Part shown: positions 32,687 through 42,357 of the stretch, in pieces
Layout of the letters: each line of letters starts with the position of its first letter
Numbering within the stretch: the first letter of the stretch is position 1
Assembly (NCBI GenBank): GCA_017561265.1
Contig: JAFZDJ010000017.1
Coordinates: forward strand, 1-64,000
Direction of reading: 5' to 3'
Length of the DNA stretch: 64,000 nucleotides
From: Bacteroidales bacterium
Lineage (GTDB): Bacteria > Bacteroidota > Bacteroidia > Bacteroidales > UBA932
Program-made: the position numbers and the translations under genes
The notes under the pieces: generated by a model
Database searches by the model: none
Seen by the model: only the letters and a program-made list of their open reading frames with translations
What the model was told of the DNA's origin: nothing

Positions 32687-34285
32687 ATGAGAGGAATCGT
32701 GAAATATCTTATGCTGCTTCTGGCAGGCATTCTGGCTGCATCGTGCATTTTCGATGCGGACCAGTGTGTCATACCTGCAGATCAGCCGCATAGCATCATG
32801 TTCACGGTATCCCTTGATAGACCTGGCACAAAGGCCTCATGGGGCGAGGCCTATCCGTCAGATGAAGGCGTTCCGTTTGATTATCGTATCCGGCAGGATG
32901 AAATGGTTGTTGCTGTAGTGACAATGGAGGGAACTCCTCTGTGCATGGTTCGCGATCTTTATTACTGGGCCGCAAATGACGAACAGACAACATTCCGCTT
33001 CATCGGACAGCTTCCTGATGAATTTGTGGAGCATTATAATGAATACGGTGATACCGAGCCGAAATACAAGTTCATGGTATTTGCTAATTGCGGCGTGGAG
33101 ATTTCTGATGACAAACTGACATATAGTTGCACTCAGCTTGACGTAACAAAGACAGATTCATCCATTCCGATGTGGGGAGTCACTGTTGCCGACATGTCGC
33201 CTCTTCTTACAAGCGACAATCTGGATCTTGGTACTATTTCGCTTCTGCGCGCGGCCGCCAAGATTGAGGTGAAACTTAGCAATGCGCTTAAGACGGCTGG
33301 TACGAAAATAACTTCTGCCACTCTTAAATATTACAATCAGACAGGCCACTGTCTTCCTTTCGGCTGGGAGTCTGCAAGTTCGACAAGCAGTCTTGATCAG
33401 GAAAATTGCATTAATGTCTATCGTCATGCTGCATTGAATCTGCCGCTGATCAAGGATGAGGTAAGCGGAAACTACTACATTTATGTGACCGAGTATGACA
33501 ACATCAATTATCCGGAAGAAAGGAACAAGATAAGTCTTGAGTTCAACATAGGAGGACAGATTAAATATTTCGAGGATGCCATATCCTTCTGCGAGTACGA
33601 TGATGGCGAAATTGTGGAAGACAGCCACTACAATATCGTACGAAACCATATCTACGAATTTGAGATTCTCAGCATTGCTGGTTCAAACCTCATGCTTGAA
33701 TATGAAGTTGCGGACTGGATCTCGGAAGATTGGGATGGAAATGGAAAGGAGTATGAAGAGCATGACCTTTCTTATCCTACCTACCATAACCCGGTTGTTC
33801 CATACGAGTATCTGACTATGAGCGCAGATGATCAGGCAAGCTATATCATACCGGATAAGCCGGAGATGTATTATAGTAATGGAAATGAAGAAGCAGGAGG
33901 TTTCCATTGCTACTTCCAGATCCTGGCTCCATCATCAGTATCATGGAAGCCTGTATTCATGGGATCAAAGGAGAATTATCGTATTCGTGTCTACGAAGTG
34001 AATAAGAATCTTGACCAATCGCCTCTTCCGGCATACGACACAGGTTTGTCAGAGCAGGAAGATCTGAGCCCGTGCGATCCTGGTGAATGGTTTCATATCG
34101 TTGTTTTCCCTCTGAGCAACGATGGTGCTGACAATACGGTGATTGAATTCGGTATTTCATATTATCAGAACTGGACAGACCAGTATATCAACCTTTATGT
34201 AAATGGTGAATACGGTAATATAAGATGGCCGGGCAGTGGTGACAACCCGAAGATTATAAACATCGAACACATCTCTGCGAAGTGA
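32687..34285 (+). CDS. fimbrial accessory lipoprotein (minor or tip subunit)
   Basis: 532 residues, 5 bases after the anchor gene. Lipobox L-A-A-S-C (Cys 20). At residues 48-49 it has T-K-A-S-W where the fimbrillins have T-R-A, so a Lys-type site could replace Arg. The first 340 residues resemble fimbrillin-type beta domains (L-R-A-A-A-K-I-E-V-K near 190, and N-I-V-R-N-H-I-Y-E-F near 315-325); the last 190 residues have a separate, Tyr-rich beta domain. Likely a minor fimbrial component of the Mfa3/Mfa4 or FimC-E kind; exact counterpart not assigned. Confidence 0.7.
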   Translation: MRGIVKYLMLLLAGILAASCIFDADQCVIPADQPHSIMFTVSLDRPGTKASWGEAYPSDEGVPFDYRIRQDEMVVAVVTMEGTPLCMVRDLYYWAANDEQTTFRFIGQLPDEFVEHYNEYGDTEPKYKFMVFANCGVEISDDKLTYSCTQLDVTKTDSSIPMWGVTVADMSPLLTSDNLDLGTISLLRAAAKIEVKLSNALKTAGTKITSATLKYYNQTGHCLPFGWESASSTSSLDQENCINVYRHAALNLPLIKDEVSGNYYIYVTEYDNINYPEERNKISLEFNIGGQIKYFEDAISFCEYDDGEIVEDSHYNIVRNHIYEFEILSIAGSNLMLEYEVADWISEDWDGNGKEYEEHDLSYPTYHNPVVPYEYLTMSADDQASYIIPDKPEMYYSNGNEEAGGFHCYFQILAPSSVSWKPVFMGSKENYRIRVYEVNKNLDQSPLPAYDTGLSEQEDLSPCDPGEWFHIVVFPLSNDGADNTVIEFGISYYQNWTDQYINLYVNGEYGNIRWPGSGDNPKIINIEHISAK

Positions 34286-34307
34286 TCAAGGATGCATGTA
34301 AAAAGAT

Positions 34308-36695
34308 ATGAAAGATAGGATACTACATATGATTGCCTTTATCTTGATGCTGCTCTTGGCAGTGTCATGTATCGGTGTAATCGATGATGAGATGCCGGGA
34401 GAGGAAGACAAGTACATTACACTTGACTTCATGGTTCCGGGAGTGATGACCCGTACAGAAATAGCAGATAACGAATATGAGTCCTTCATGAGTCATATTG
34501 ATGTGATCATATACGAGCATTCGGCAGGAATCTATTCTCCGTTCCATCATGAAAGAATCGATGTTTCCGGTTCACCTGACGGAAAGGCAACCATATCGAA
34601 GACAAAGCGTGACTTTGCTGAAAATGGAGAGTATCGCTTTTATGTCATTGCAAACAGTACGCTCGAAGCTTCTGCATACTATGACAACAATGGCAACCTG
34701 CTCCCGCATGATGTTTTCAGAAAGTTGGACCAGACAGACGAGTACATCCATCTTTCCGGTATCGAATTCGGAGTACCCGGTTCCATCTATCCTCTGATGT
34801 TCCTGATGGATGGAATTGCATATATGGGAGTTGCGGAACCGGCAACAGCCGGCAATATTGTCATCAACGACCCGGAAACCGGTGATGATGTGACCATAAA
34901 GGTTACTTTGCGTCGTGCGGCAGCAAAGGTGCAGATAAGCATAAGTCCTAGTGATGATGTGAAATTTACAAAGGAACTTATGGCGCTGTCGAACGGATAT
35001 ATGGTCCGCAATATGCCGGTAAGGACCACTCTTTCTGCCGAAGGTGGCTATCCTCTTAATGATGCAGGTGCGAATCCGTACTGGAAGTCATCCAGCATCT
35101 CACAAAGTCCATATATGGAGATGATTCCTGTTACCGATGGGGCAGGAAACATCGTGAACTATAAGATCCGGCTTACTCTTTATTGTTACTCCCATACATG
35201 GCAGAAGGAGGAGGCCTTTGGCAGAGGTACTTCCGTGGTGATGATGCTGCCTCTGATATATAAGGAGACAGAATATGTGAATAACTATTACCAGATTTCC
35301 TTCAGCAAGAAGGAAGGTAATGGAGATGAGTCCTACCACCTCATAAAGCGCAATACCTATTATGATCTGCGAATTAATCTCAATGCTCCTGGTGCAGAGG
35401 ATTTCAATGAACCTGAAGAGATTAAGGACATCACATATTTCACAGCACCTTGGGAGAAGATCGATCTGGACATATCCGGAGAAAATACAGTCAAGTATCT
35501 GAAGGTGAACAAGGAAAAGATATACATGTACAATATCAGCGATGACAATACATCGTTGTACTTCTCATCATCGTCGCCTGTGATTGTCGAGCTTGTTCCT
35601 AACAGCGCATATTATTACAATAAATATAATCAGAAGACTACTCTCAGGAACAATCAGGTCGATATATCTGCTTCCACAGAGGATGGATCTGTATCGGGAA
35701 ACATTTCAGTTCATAGTGACGTACCTACAAATAATACAATCCGCTACTTCCAGCTTAAGGTCACTAATGAGGAAGGCTTGACTGAAATCGTGGATGTGGA
35801 ACAGTATCCTCTTATCTATATCACCAACAATCTGCCGTGGTATTCATATAGGGACGATTATTATTATCGTACGACAGGAGGACATAAATGGACTGGAAAT
35901 ACCACCTCAGCAACAGCTGACGGAGATCAGCCCACAACATACAGATACGATGGTGACCATGTCGTGAGCATCTATACTATAGATAATGTTGATGTCAATA
36001 CTAAGACTGTCAGATATACATACTCCAGCGCTACGCCAGACCGCAACAACGGTGGTACAGGCTGGACTGTGTCGAAAGTCAGGGGAAACAAGGTGAATAA
36101 TAGTGAAAATTATACAATCAACTACTATTCTTTCTCGTATAGAAGCCGTAAATGGTCGAAGAACGAAACCAAATGTGAAGACCACAATGTAAGAAACTAT
36201 CATGTACGTATGATGGCCTCATCGGGAGAATATACTCTTGGTCGTCCTGAATTGGATTCATATGGATATACTTCAGGTGATGCAGAGAACTCGAAGCTTG
36301 TATCACCATCCTTCGTGATCGCTTCGCGTCTCGGAGCCGTGCTGTCATCATACAGCGGATTGTCGGGAATGTCCAATGACAAGAAACTGATTGCTTTCGC
36401 CGACCATTGCAAGAACTACGTAGAAGTGGATGATGTGAATGATGACAAGAAAGATCCTGTTAAAGTATATGATAACTGGAGGTTGCCTACTGAGGCTGAA
36501 CTGAAGATCATCATGGACATACAGGGTACGAGCGGGCAGAACGCCGATGCGATCGACTATCTGCTCAATGGTGCTTACTATATGAGCGCAAGCGGCCCTG
36601 TCTACAACATCAAGAATAGCGACGGAACGAAGGAGCTAGATAATCCTATGGATGCTACGGATGTGGCTATCCGATGTGTGAGAGATGCATATTAA
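34308..36695 (+). CDS. large fimbrial accessory lipoprotein (DUF4906-like) with lectin-like C-terminus
   Basis: 795 residues. Lipobox A-V-S-C (Cys 21), site M-T-R-T (Arg 49). The N-terminal half resembles DUF4906/fimbrillin-type domains (R-R-A-A-A-K-V-Q-I-S near 205; I-K-R-N-T-Y-Y-D-L-R near 348). The C-terminal 130 residues contain D-N-W-R-L-P-T-E-A-E-L, then Y-Y-M-S-A-S-G and A-I-R-C-V-R-D-A-Y, a pattern shared by formylglycine-enzyme/C-type-lectin-fold modules at the tips of Bacteroidales surface proteins. A tip adhesin role is likely by analogy. Confidence 0.72.
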   Translation: MKDRILHMIAFILMLLLAVSCIGVIDDEMPGEEDKYITLDFMVPGVMTRTEIADNEYESFMSHIDVIIYEHSAGIYSPFHHERIDVSGSPDGKATISKTKRDFAENGEYRFYVIANSTLEASAYYDNNGNLLPHDVFRKLDQTDEYIHLSGIEFGVPGSIYPLMFLMDGIAYMGVAEPATAGNIVINDPETGDDVTIKVTLRRAAAKVQISISPSDDVKFTKELMALSNGYMVRNMPVRTTLSAEGGYPLNDAGANPYWKSSSISQSPYMEMIPVTDGAGNIVNYKIRLTLYCYSHTWQKEEAFGRGTSVVMMLPLIYKETEYVNNYYQISFSKKEGNGDESYHLIKRNTYYDLRINLNAPGAEDFNEPEEIKDITYFTAPWEKIDLDISGENTVKYLKVNKEKIYMYNISDDNTSLYFSSSSPVIVELVPNSAYYYNKYNQKTTLRNNQVDISASTEDGSVSGNISVHSDVPTNNTIRYFQLKVTNEEGLTEIVDVEQYPLIYITNNLPWYSYRDDYYYRTTGGHKWTGNTTSATADGDQPTTYRYDGDHVVSIYTIDNVDVNTKTVRYTYSSATPDRNNGGTGWTVSKVRGNKVNNSENYTINYYSFSYRSRKWSKNETKCEDHNVRNYHVRMMASSGEYTLGRPELDSYGYTSGDAENSKLVSPSFVIASRLGAVLSSYSGLSGMSNDKKLIAFADHCKNYVEVDDVNDDKKDPVKVYDNWRLPTEAELKIIMDIQGTSGQNADAIDYLLNGAYYMSASGPVYNIKNSDGTKELDNPMDATDVAIRCVRDAY

Positions 36696-36706
36696 CAGAA
36701 AGATTC

Positions 36707-39700
36707 ATGAAACAAATCAAATATATATTCATATTGCTTCTGACATTCTTCTGCTCTTGCGTGCAGGAGGATCTTTCAGTACCGCAGGACGATGTACCTG
36801 AGGGATATACTCGAATCAGTTTCAGAGCAAACATATCTTCACCGACAGTCGTTGACACTCGTGCCGTCGACCCGGACGGATTGGATGTGAACAACATGAC
36901 TCTCTTCTGTTTCAATGAGTTCGGTCTTTACATCAGTTCGGAGGAAGCCAAGCTGGTTCCTGACAGCCAGAAACAGGACGGTGTTTCAGAAAGCGGAGAA
37001 TACACAGCTGTCGTGCCTAGTCATACACATATCATACATTTCCTGGCTAATCACAGCCGTGGACTTTATGACGAGTCCGATTTCCCGGGACAGACGGAAA
37101 GCATGGTTGTGGCCAACATGGAAGGAGGTTCGGGAATGCTTGTCTACTGGTCACGTTTCGTGATGGATCCGGATAACGACAAGCCTATAAATGAACAGCT
37201 GAGCGATCTGGAATACACGATACACGGGACCAATTATAAAGGCATCAAGCTTATCCGTAATCAGGCCAAGGTTTCGATTGAAGACTGGGGCCATGATCCT
37301 TCAACCTATCCGAAGTTCATTGTCACAGGATTCCGTACTGTCAATATCCCTGCATTCGGAACCGTTGCTCCACATCATCCTAACCTCAAGTTCGATCTGG
37401 TTGAAAATTGGGAGGAGACTGATGAATTCGTTACTCTGCCTGACAATCAGGCATTGATGTCAGATATCTCCGACATCAACACCAAGTCCGCCGATTATAT
37501 ATTTGAGAGCGAAAATTCAGGAGACAAGCTCATAAGCGTGATCATCAAAGGTCATGCTCCTGGCAAGACAGAGGCTGATGACAAATACTATCGCATCGTC
37601 ATGCAGAACAGTGATGGAAGCAACTTTATGATAAGAAGAAACCATCACTACAACATCAGGATTACAGGTATGCTCACCTATGGTCAGGATACTTTTGAAA
37701 AGGCGCTCACCGCACCTGCATCAAATAATGCATGGATATCCATTGACGAATGGGTCAACGAGATATCTGATGGTGTGGAAACACTTTGGGTCGAGCAGAC
37801 CAGCTATGTGTTGAGCAGTGACATATATGCCGGAACAGACTGGTCTTTCTCATATAGATATACCAAGAATGGCGTCGGCCACAGTACTGCTCCTGAAATC
37901 TCGTGGATTGATAATAATGTAGCCTATAACAATATCACAAACAACTACAATCATTCTACAGGAGAAGGTACGGTCACGCTGCGTCTGTATCCGATGTATG
38001 ATAAAAATGAACAGCAGGCAGGTTCACTACTGATCAAACATGGCAAGCTTCAAAGAAAGATCAACATATACATCATACGTACACAGCATTTCACTCCGTC
38101 GTGGATATCTTCTCAGGTATATGGTGTGGCGGAGGAGAATGTCACACTGATGTTCACGATCCCGGAGACATGCCCGGATGCGCTGTTCCCGTTCACTATA
38201 CTTGTTTCTGCAAACCATCTGGATGTGCGCTCCGAATCCGGACAGCAGCTCCCTGTGTACATCAAGGGTGAAGAGGGATATTTCGGGGTTGATTGGGAAG
38301 GTATCAACTACAAGTATGCCTATACCGTAACTGAACCGGGAAAGCATCGTCTTCATATGCGCTCGATTCTCAAGCATGAAGATTCCGATATGGAAAGCGT
38401 ACATCTTGAAGCAGAGTTTTTCGAGACTATCACGAAAAATGTCATATTCAGCGGACAAGGCAATGCTCATCATCGCATATTTGTGGATAATCTTCATCAT
38501 TATGAGTCGTTATATGCTCAGGATGAGGATCTCTATTACATGCTTGTTCCACAAAAGAAGGCATCGCCACTAGTCTTTACCATTAAACTGGAAGAGAGAC
38601 AGGACGACAATTCATATCTCTCATTCAATCATGCAGCAGATCCTGGCTCAGACCAGTGGCACAGGAACGGCAAGGATGAGTTTCTTGTATATACCAAGTA
38701 TCTGAGCTTCTACGATGACTATTTCGCAGGTAACTCGGATCAATATGAAGAGATCAAGAATCTTGCATGGGAAGGTGAAGTGACAATGATCAATGAAGAT
38801 TCATGGAGTTCCAATGGTCGAGTGATGGCTTTCAGAACATATGGCTATGAAGAAACTGACGGATATAAATATGGACTTCAGAGTGATGGTTCCTACAATA
38901 TCTATATGCTGACCAACAGTTCTTATAATAAGGACGTGGTCCGCGTATCTTCTAATAATGCTTTGAGTCCTCATGTATTTGAAAAAGACCGAAACGGTGA
39001 CGAGTATAATGGAAATTATGATGGTAATGAGTACCGTTCCGTTATCTTTGACATTGCCCATTACAGACCTTTCCGCTTTGCTGCGCAGGTCCAGGTTTCG
39101 GATGGAACGGCGGGAAGCGAGACAGTTACCATACCAGAGGATGATCAGCTTCTCAGCAATGAGGTACACGGTTCACAGGAAGAAAATGTTGATGATATCG
39201 AGTTGAGTTACAAGCCCGGACAGAAGATCGATATTCTCTTCGACATTACAAGCTTCAAAGGATCGGACGGACGTTCAGTCCATCCTTTCGGAGGTTATTT
39301 CGGAACGGAGTTCGAAGTTTACGTAGATGCTCCTATGCTTGAGATAGACTATGACCGCATCGATCCGCAGTGGCTTGCATCCAATAATGCCCAACTCAAA
39401 GTAGACAAGCTTCGCAAGCATCCTGACATTCCGGGACGATTCATATACACGGTTGAGCAGGAACGTGCGGATGAGGCCGTTTTCGGATATGCCGAAGCAC
39501 ATAACAAAGATGTTTCAACATCTGGTTATGACAGGTTTGGACGAATTGAGACAGGTATAACTGTGAGTCAGGAAGGTGAACGTAAGAGTCTTCCATTCAA
39601 GAAGACATCGATAACTGCAGGTGGCGATATCGTTATAAGTTCTCAAACAGAAAATGTGGTTTTCTGGGAGAAACGGTTTTCAGTGGACACAAAGCATATC

Positions 39701-40021
39701 ACCGGAAATATAGTATATGAAAAGAATGGTAACCGATATCCTTTGCCAAAGGATGCATTCGTAGCTTTTGTACGCTTGCTTACTGGTGCGCGTATCGGTG
39801 TGGTATCAATTCATGAAGAAGGCGTGTTTGAGCTGAACCTTCGAGAGGAGTATCAGTTTGCATGGGAAGATGACAGTATTGACTTCTATTACACTGATGA
39901 GGAAGGAAAAGTCTACAACTTCAACTACATGGTAGATGGAGTAGAAAAAGCTGTAGACCTTAGTCTTCTTTACACTCTCGCAAAGTCCGGTGAACCTATT
40001 GTCCTTACCGAGGAACAGTAG
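36707..40021 (+). CDS. very large fimbrial accessory/tip lipoprotein
   Basis: 1104 residues from the ATG at 36707; an upstream in-frame ATG (36674) lies inside the previous gene. Lipobox F-F-C-S-C (Cys 18), site V-D-T-R-A (Arg 52). Residues 30-360 look like a fimbrillin-type region (R-N-Q-A-K-V-S-I-E-D and R-R-N-H-H-Y-N-I-R-I), followed by several hundred residues of unassigned beta-rich sequence and a C-terminal segment that may be a carboxypeptidase-regulatory-like strand set (F-V-A-F-V-R-L-L-T-G-A-R-I-G-V). Last gene of the fimbrial operon. Probably a DUF4906-type tip protein; ligand unknown. Confidence 0.68.
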   Translation: MKQIKYIFILLLTFFCSCVQEDLSVPQDDVPEGYTRISFRANISSPTVVDTRAVDPDGLDVNNMTLFCFNEFGLYISSEEAKLVPDSQKQDGVSESGEYTAVVPSHTHIIHFLANHSRGLYDESDFPGQTESMVVANMEGGSGMLVYWSRFVMDPDNDKPINEQLSDLEYTIHGTNYKGIKLIRNQAKVSIEDWGHDPSTYPKFIVTGFRTVNIPAFGTVAPHHPNLKFDLVENWEETDEFVTLPDNQALMSDISDINTKSADYIFESENSGDKLISVIIKGHAPGKTEADDKYYRIVMQNSDGSNFMIRRNHHYNIRITGMLTYGQDTFEKALTAPASNNAWISIDEWVNEISDGVETLWVEQTSYVLSSDIYAGTDWSFSYRYTKNGVGHSTAPEISWIDNNVAYNNITNNYNHSTGEGTVTLRLYPMYDKNEQQAGSLLIKHGKLQRKINIYIIRTQHFTPSWISSQVYGVAEENVTLMFTIPETCPDALFPFTILVSANHLDVRSESGQQLPVYIKGEEGYFGVDWEGINYKYAYTVTEPGKHRLHMRSILKHEDSDMESVHLEAEFFETITKNVIFSGQGNAHHRIFVDNLHHYESLYAQDEDLYYMLVPQKKASPLVFTIKLEERQDDNSYLSFNHAADPGSDQWHRNGKDEFLVYTKYLSFYDDYFAGNSDQYEEIKNLAWEGEVTMINEDSWSSNGRVMAFRTYGYEETDGYKYGLQSDGSYNIYMLTNSSYNKDVVRVSSNNALSPHVFEKDRNGDEYNGNYDGNEYRSVIFDIAHYRPFRFAAQVQVSDGTAGSETVTIPEDDQLLSNEVHGSQEENVDDIELSYKPGQKIDILFDITSFKGSDGRSVHPFGGYFGTEFEVYVDAPMLEIDYDRIDPQWLASNNAQLKVDKLRKHPDIPGRFIYTVEQERADEAVFGYAEAHNKDVSTSGYDRFGRIETGITVSQEGERKSLPFKKTSITAGGDIVISSQTENVVFWEKRFSVDTKHITGNIVYEKNGNRYPLPKDAFVAFVRLLTGARIGVVSIHEEGVFELNLREEYQFAWEDDSIDFYYTDEEGKVYNFNYMVDGVEKAVDLSLLYTLAKSGEPIVLTEEQ

Positions 40022-40022
40022 C

Positions 40023-40433
40023 CTACATCAGCTTCTTTTCCAGGGTAAGTACATTCTTGCCTTCGATTCTTTCATATTTGACCTCATTCATGATCTGACG
40101 GATGAGGAATATTCCAAGTCCTCCTATCTGGCGGTCATCTGCTGAAAGTGTTACATCTGCCTCAGGAGCTGCTGTAGGGTCGAATTCCTTGCCGGTATCC
40201 GTAAGTACGAGTATGATCGATCCTTCATGCATTCTTGCTGAAAGATAGATAGATTCGTGCTCTTCCTTAGGATAGGCATAGTTGATTATGTTCACTACAG
40301 CCTCTTCGAGCACAAGATTGAGATTGAAGACGATATCCGGAGACAATGAGAAATCGTTTCCTAATTCTTCGATGAATTCATATAGTCTGCTTATCTCTGA
40401 TATGTCGTTTGCAAGTATTATTGACTTTTCCAT
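40023..40433 (-). CDS. RsbW/BtrW-like serine-protein kinase (anti-sigma-type GHKL ATPase)
   Basis: 136 residues forming one HATPase_c_2 domain. N-box LEEAVVNIINYA (Glu 43, Asn 48), ATP-lid D-T-G (79-81) and G-G-L-G-I-F-L-I (104-111) are all present, so it should bind ATP and phosphorylate a STAS partner. Partner-switching kinases sequester a sigma factor or other target until dephosphorylated STAS protein binds them. It is the last gene of the minus-strand signalling cluster, 4 bases after the phosphatase, and ends one base from the fimbrial operon. No sigma-factor gene is in the window, so its target is open. Confidence 0.88.
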   Translation of the reverse strand: MEKSIILANDISEISRLYEFIEELGNDFSLSPDIVFNLNLVLEEAVVNIINYAYPKEEHESIYLSARMHEGSIILVLTDTGKEFDPTAAPEADVTLSADDRQIGGLGIFLIRQIMNEVKYERIEGKNVLTLEKKLM

Positions 40434-40437
40434 ATAA

Positions 40438-42357
40438 CTAACTGATTTTAATACACATTACGGTAATATCATCACTTTGATTTGCTCCGTCGGCATGCCG
40501 CTCGATCTCTGCAAATGTCATTTCAACGATTTCCTTCGGGGCAATATCAGCATTCGCCTTCAGTAACGAAACAAGTCTTTCATCACTGAACTGTTCCTTT
40601 TCATTGTTTTCCGCTTCATTGACTCCATCAGTGAACAGGTAAAGCTTGGTGCCTTTATCAATCTTTGTTTCCTGTCCTTGATAAGGGAAACCGGAGAACA
40701 GGCCCAACGGAAGGTTCGGTATGACTTCCATAGCAGAAACATTGCCATTCTTATCTATGATCAATGGAGCATTGTGTCCTGCATTGCAATATGCAAGCTC
40801 ACAGGTCTTGAGATCAAGGATACCAAGGAATGCCGTACAGAACATATTGGACTCATTACCATCCGAAAGTGAGTCGTTGAGCGATGTGAGGATATCTTCA
40901 GGCTTGTCATGATATGATGCGACAGACCTGAACAGACGACATGTGACAGCCATCACCAATGATGCCGGGATACCTTTACCTGACACATCTCCTACCATGA
41001 AATACAGCTTTTCATTTTCTATGAAGAAGTCATAAAGGTCTCCACCGACCTCCTTGGCCGGGACGATCTTGGCTGCAAGCGCGATATCATCTCGCTCCGG
41101 GAATGCCGGGAAGGATTTAGGCAGCATACCCATCTGTATGGCCTGTGCTATTCGCAGCTCACTCTCTATCCTTTCCTTGTTTGCAGTAGTATACTTCAAT
41201 TCATCAATATACTGCACGAGCGACTTCTGGAGGTATTCGAATGAGTCATGGAGATCCTTGAGCTCATCCTGCGACCGGATCTCAGGAAGTTCGGCTTCAA
41301 ATTCTCCATGAGCGATCTTTTTGGCGACATCAGAAAAGTCTTCCACAGGTGCAACAACCTTACGGATACCATGATAACTGAGATACATCATCAGAAGAAG
41401 CATGAACAAGCCAAGAATGATCAGGAAACCTCTGAGTTTCTTTACTCCAAGATAGAGTTCGCTTCTCGGGCATACGATCGCAACAGACCAGCATGTGGTC
41501 TCGACAGGGGAGTAGAAAACAAAGTATTTTCCTCCCTTCATGTCTCTTAGAACCTGGCCGGCTCTGCAATTCACCATGTCATCCTGCATCTTCTTCAATG
41601 ATTCGTCATCATCACCATAAGTCGATGAATAGATGGTCTCATTGAGTATAAGATTATGGTCCGGATGGACTATGAATGATGCATTTCTGCTGACCATGAG
41701 GTTGTATGATCTTTCGAAGGCCTGGATACCTCCGACAAGTTCTGTCAGCCACTCGAGAGAAAGGTCTGCTGTAATTATCGCATACATGTGACCATACTCA
41801 TCATACAACGGTTTGGAATACGTGGTCATCATCATCTCACCACCGCCATCGTCATAATACGGCTCGCTCCAGTATGCTTCATTCAGAAGCTTCGGGATCT
41901 GATACCAATCCATGTAATGGTAGTCGTATGATTCATTTCCCAGCTGCTTGGATCTTATTTCACCTTTTTCATCCCTGTAGGAGTACGGCGAAAAATAACG
42001 ACCTTCCGATGTATAATAATGTGGTTCGAATGCTATGGCAGCTCCGCAGATGAACTCATTGTTCTGAAGCAGTCTCTCAGTTATCGAGTACATGAAATCA
42101 GGAGAACTGAGACGATATGGCACCAGCCATGCTGTGTTCTCAACAGCTATCTCGACGGCATTGAGTACAGCATCAATCTGATGTATTGTGTTGGACAGTT
42201 CGCTATGAGCATGCTTGGCCGCTTCTTCCCGGACTTTGTTGGCAGCCATCCTGATAAAGACAGTACATGTCAATGTAAAAATGATTGCCGATACAATGAC
42301 CACACCTGATGTCAGCCTTCCGGAGAGGGAATTTTTGAATTTTCTTCGATTCTTCAT
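40438..42357 (-). CDS. Cache-HAMP-PP2C (SpoIIE/RsbU-type) membrane phosphatase
   Basis: 639 residues. First transmembrane helix near 17-36, a periplasmic Cache-type sensor (about 40-290, containing W-Y-x-x-P and Y-S-x-P-L-Y-D), second helix near 310-330, a HAMP linker (331-385), a short coiled coil and a C-terminal PP2C/SpoIIE phosphatase domain (400-639). Metal-site motifs are intact: V-G-G-D-L-Y-D (437-443), GDVSGKG (456-462), T-D-G (576-578) and S-D-D (628-630). It should dephosphorylate STAS proteins in response to an external ligand. Its ATG overlaps the stop of the binding-protein gene (TAATG), which links the sensor to that protein. Confidence 0.9.
   Translation of the reverse strand: MKNRRKFKNSLSGRLTSGVVIVSAIIFTLTCTVFIRMAANKVREEAAKHAHSELSNTIHQIDAVLNAVEIAVENTAWLVPYRLSSPDFMYSITERLLQNNEFICGAAIAFEPHYYTSEGRYFSPYSYRDEKGEIRSKQLGNESYDYHYMDWYQIPKLLNEAYWSEPYYDDGGGEMMMTTYSKPLYDEYGHMYAIITADLSLEWLTELVGGIQAFERSYNLMVSRNASFIVHPDHNLILNETIYSSTYGDDDESLKKMQDDMVNCRAGQVLRDMKGGKYFVFYSPVETTCWSVAIVCPRSELYLGVKKLRGFLIILGLFMLLLMMYLSYHGIRKVVAPVEDFSDVAKKIAHGEFEAELPEIRSQDELKDLHDSFEYLQKSLVQYIDELKYTTANKERIESELRIAQAIQMGMLPKSFPAFPERDDIALAAKIVPAKEVGGDLYDFFIENEKLYFMVGDVSGKGIPASLVMAVTCRLFRSVASYHDKPEDILTSLNDSLSDGNESNMFCTAFLGILDLKTCELAYCNAGHNAPLIIDKNGNVSAMEVIPNLPLGLFSGFPYQGQETKIDKGTKLYLFTDGVNEAENNEKEQFSDERLVSLLKANADIAPKEIVEMTFAEIERHADGANQSDDITVMCIKIS

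Noticed and set aside
41248..41550. 100-codon plus-strand frame inside the Cache-PP2C gene
   Set aside because: Opposite to intact HAMP and PP2C domains; composition is that of a shadow frame.
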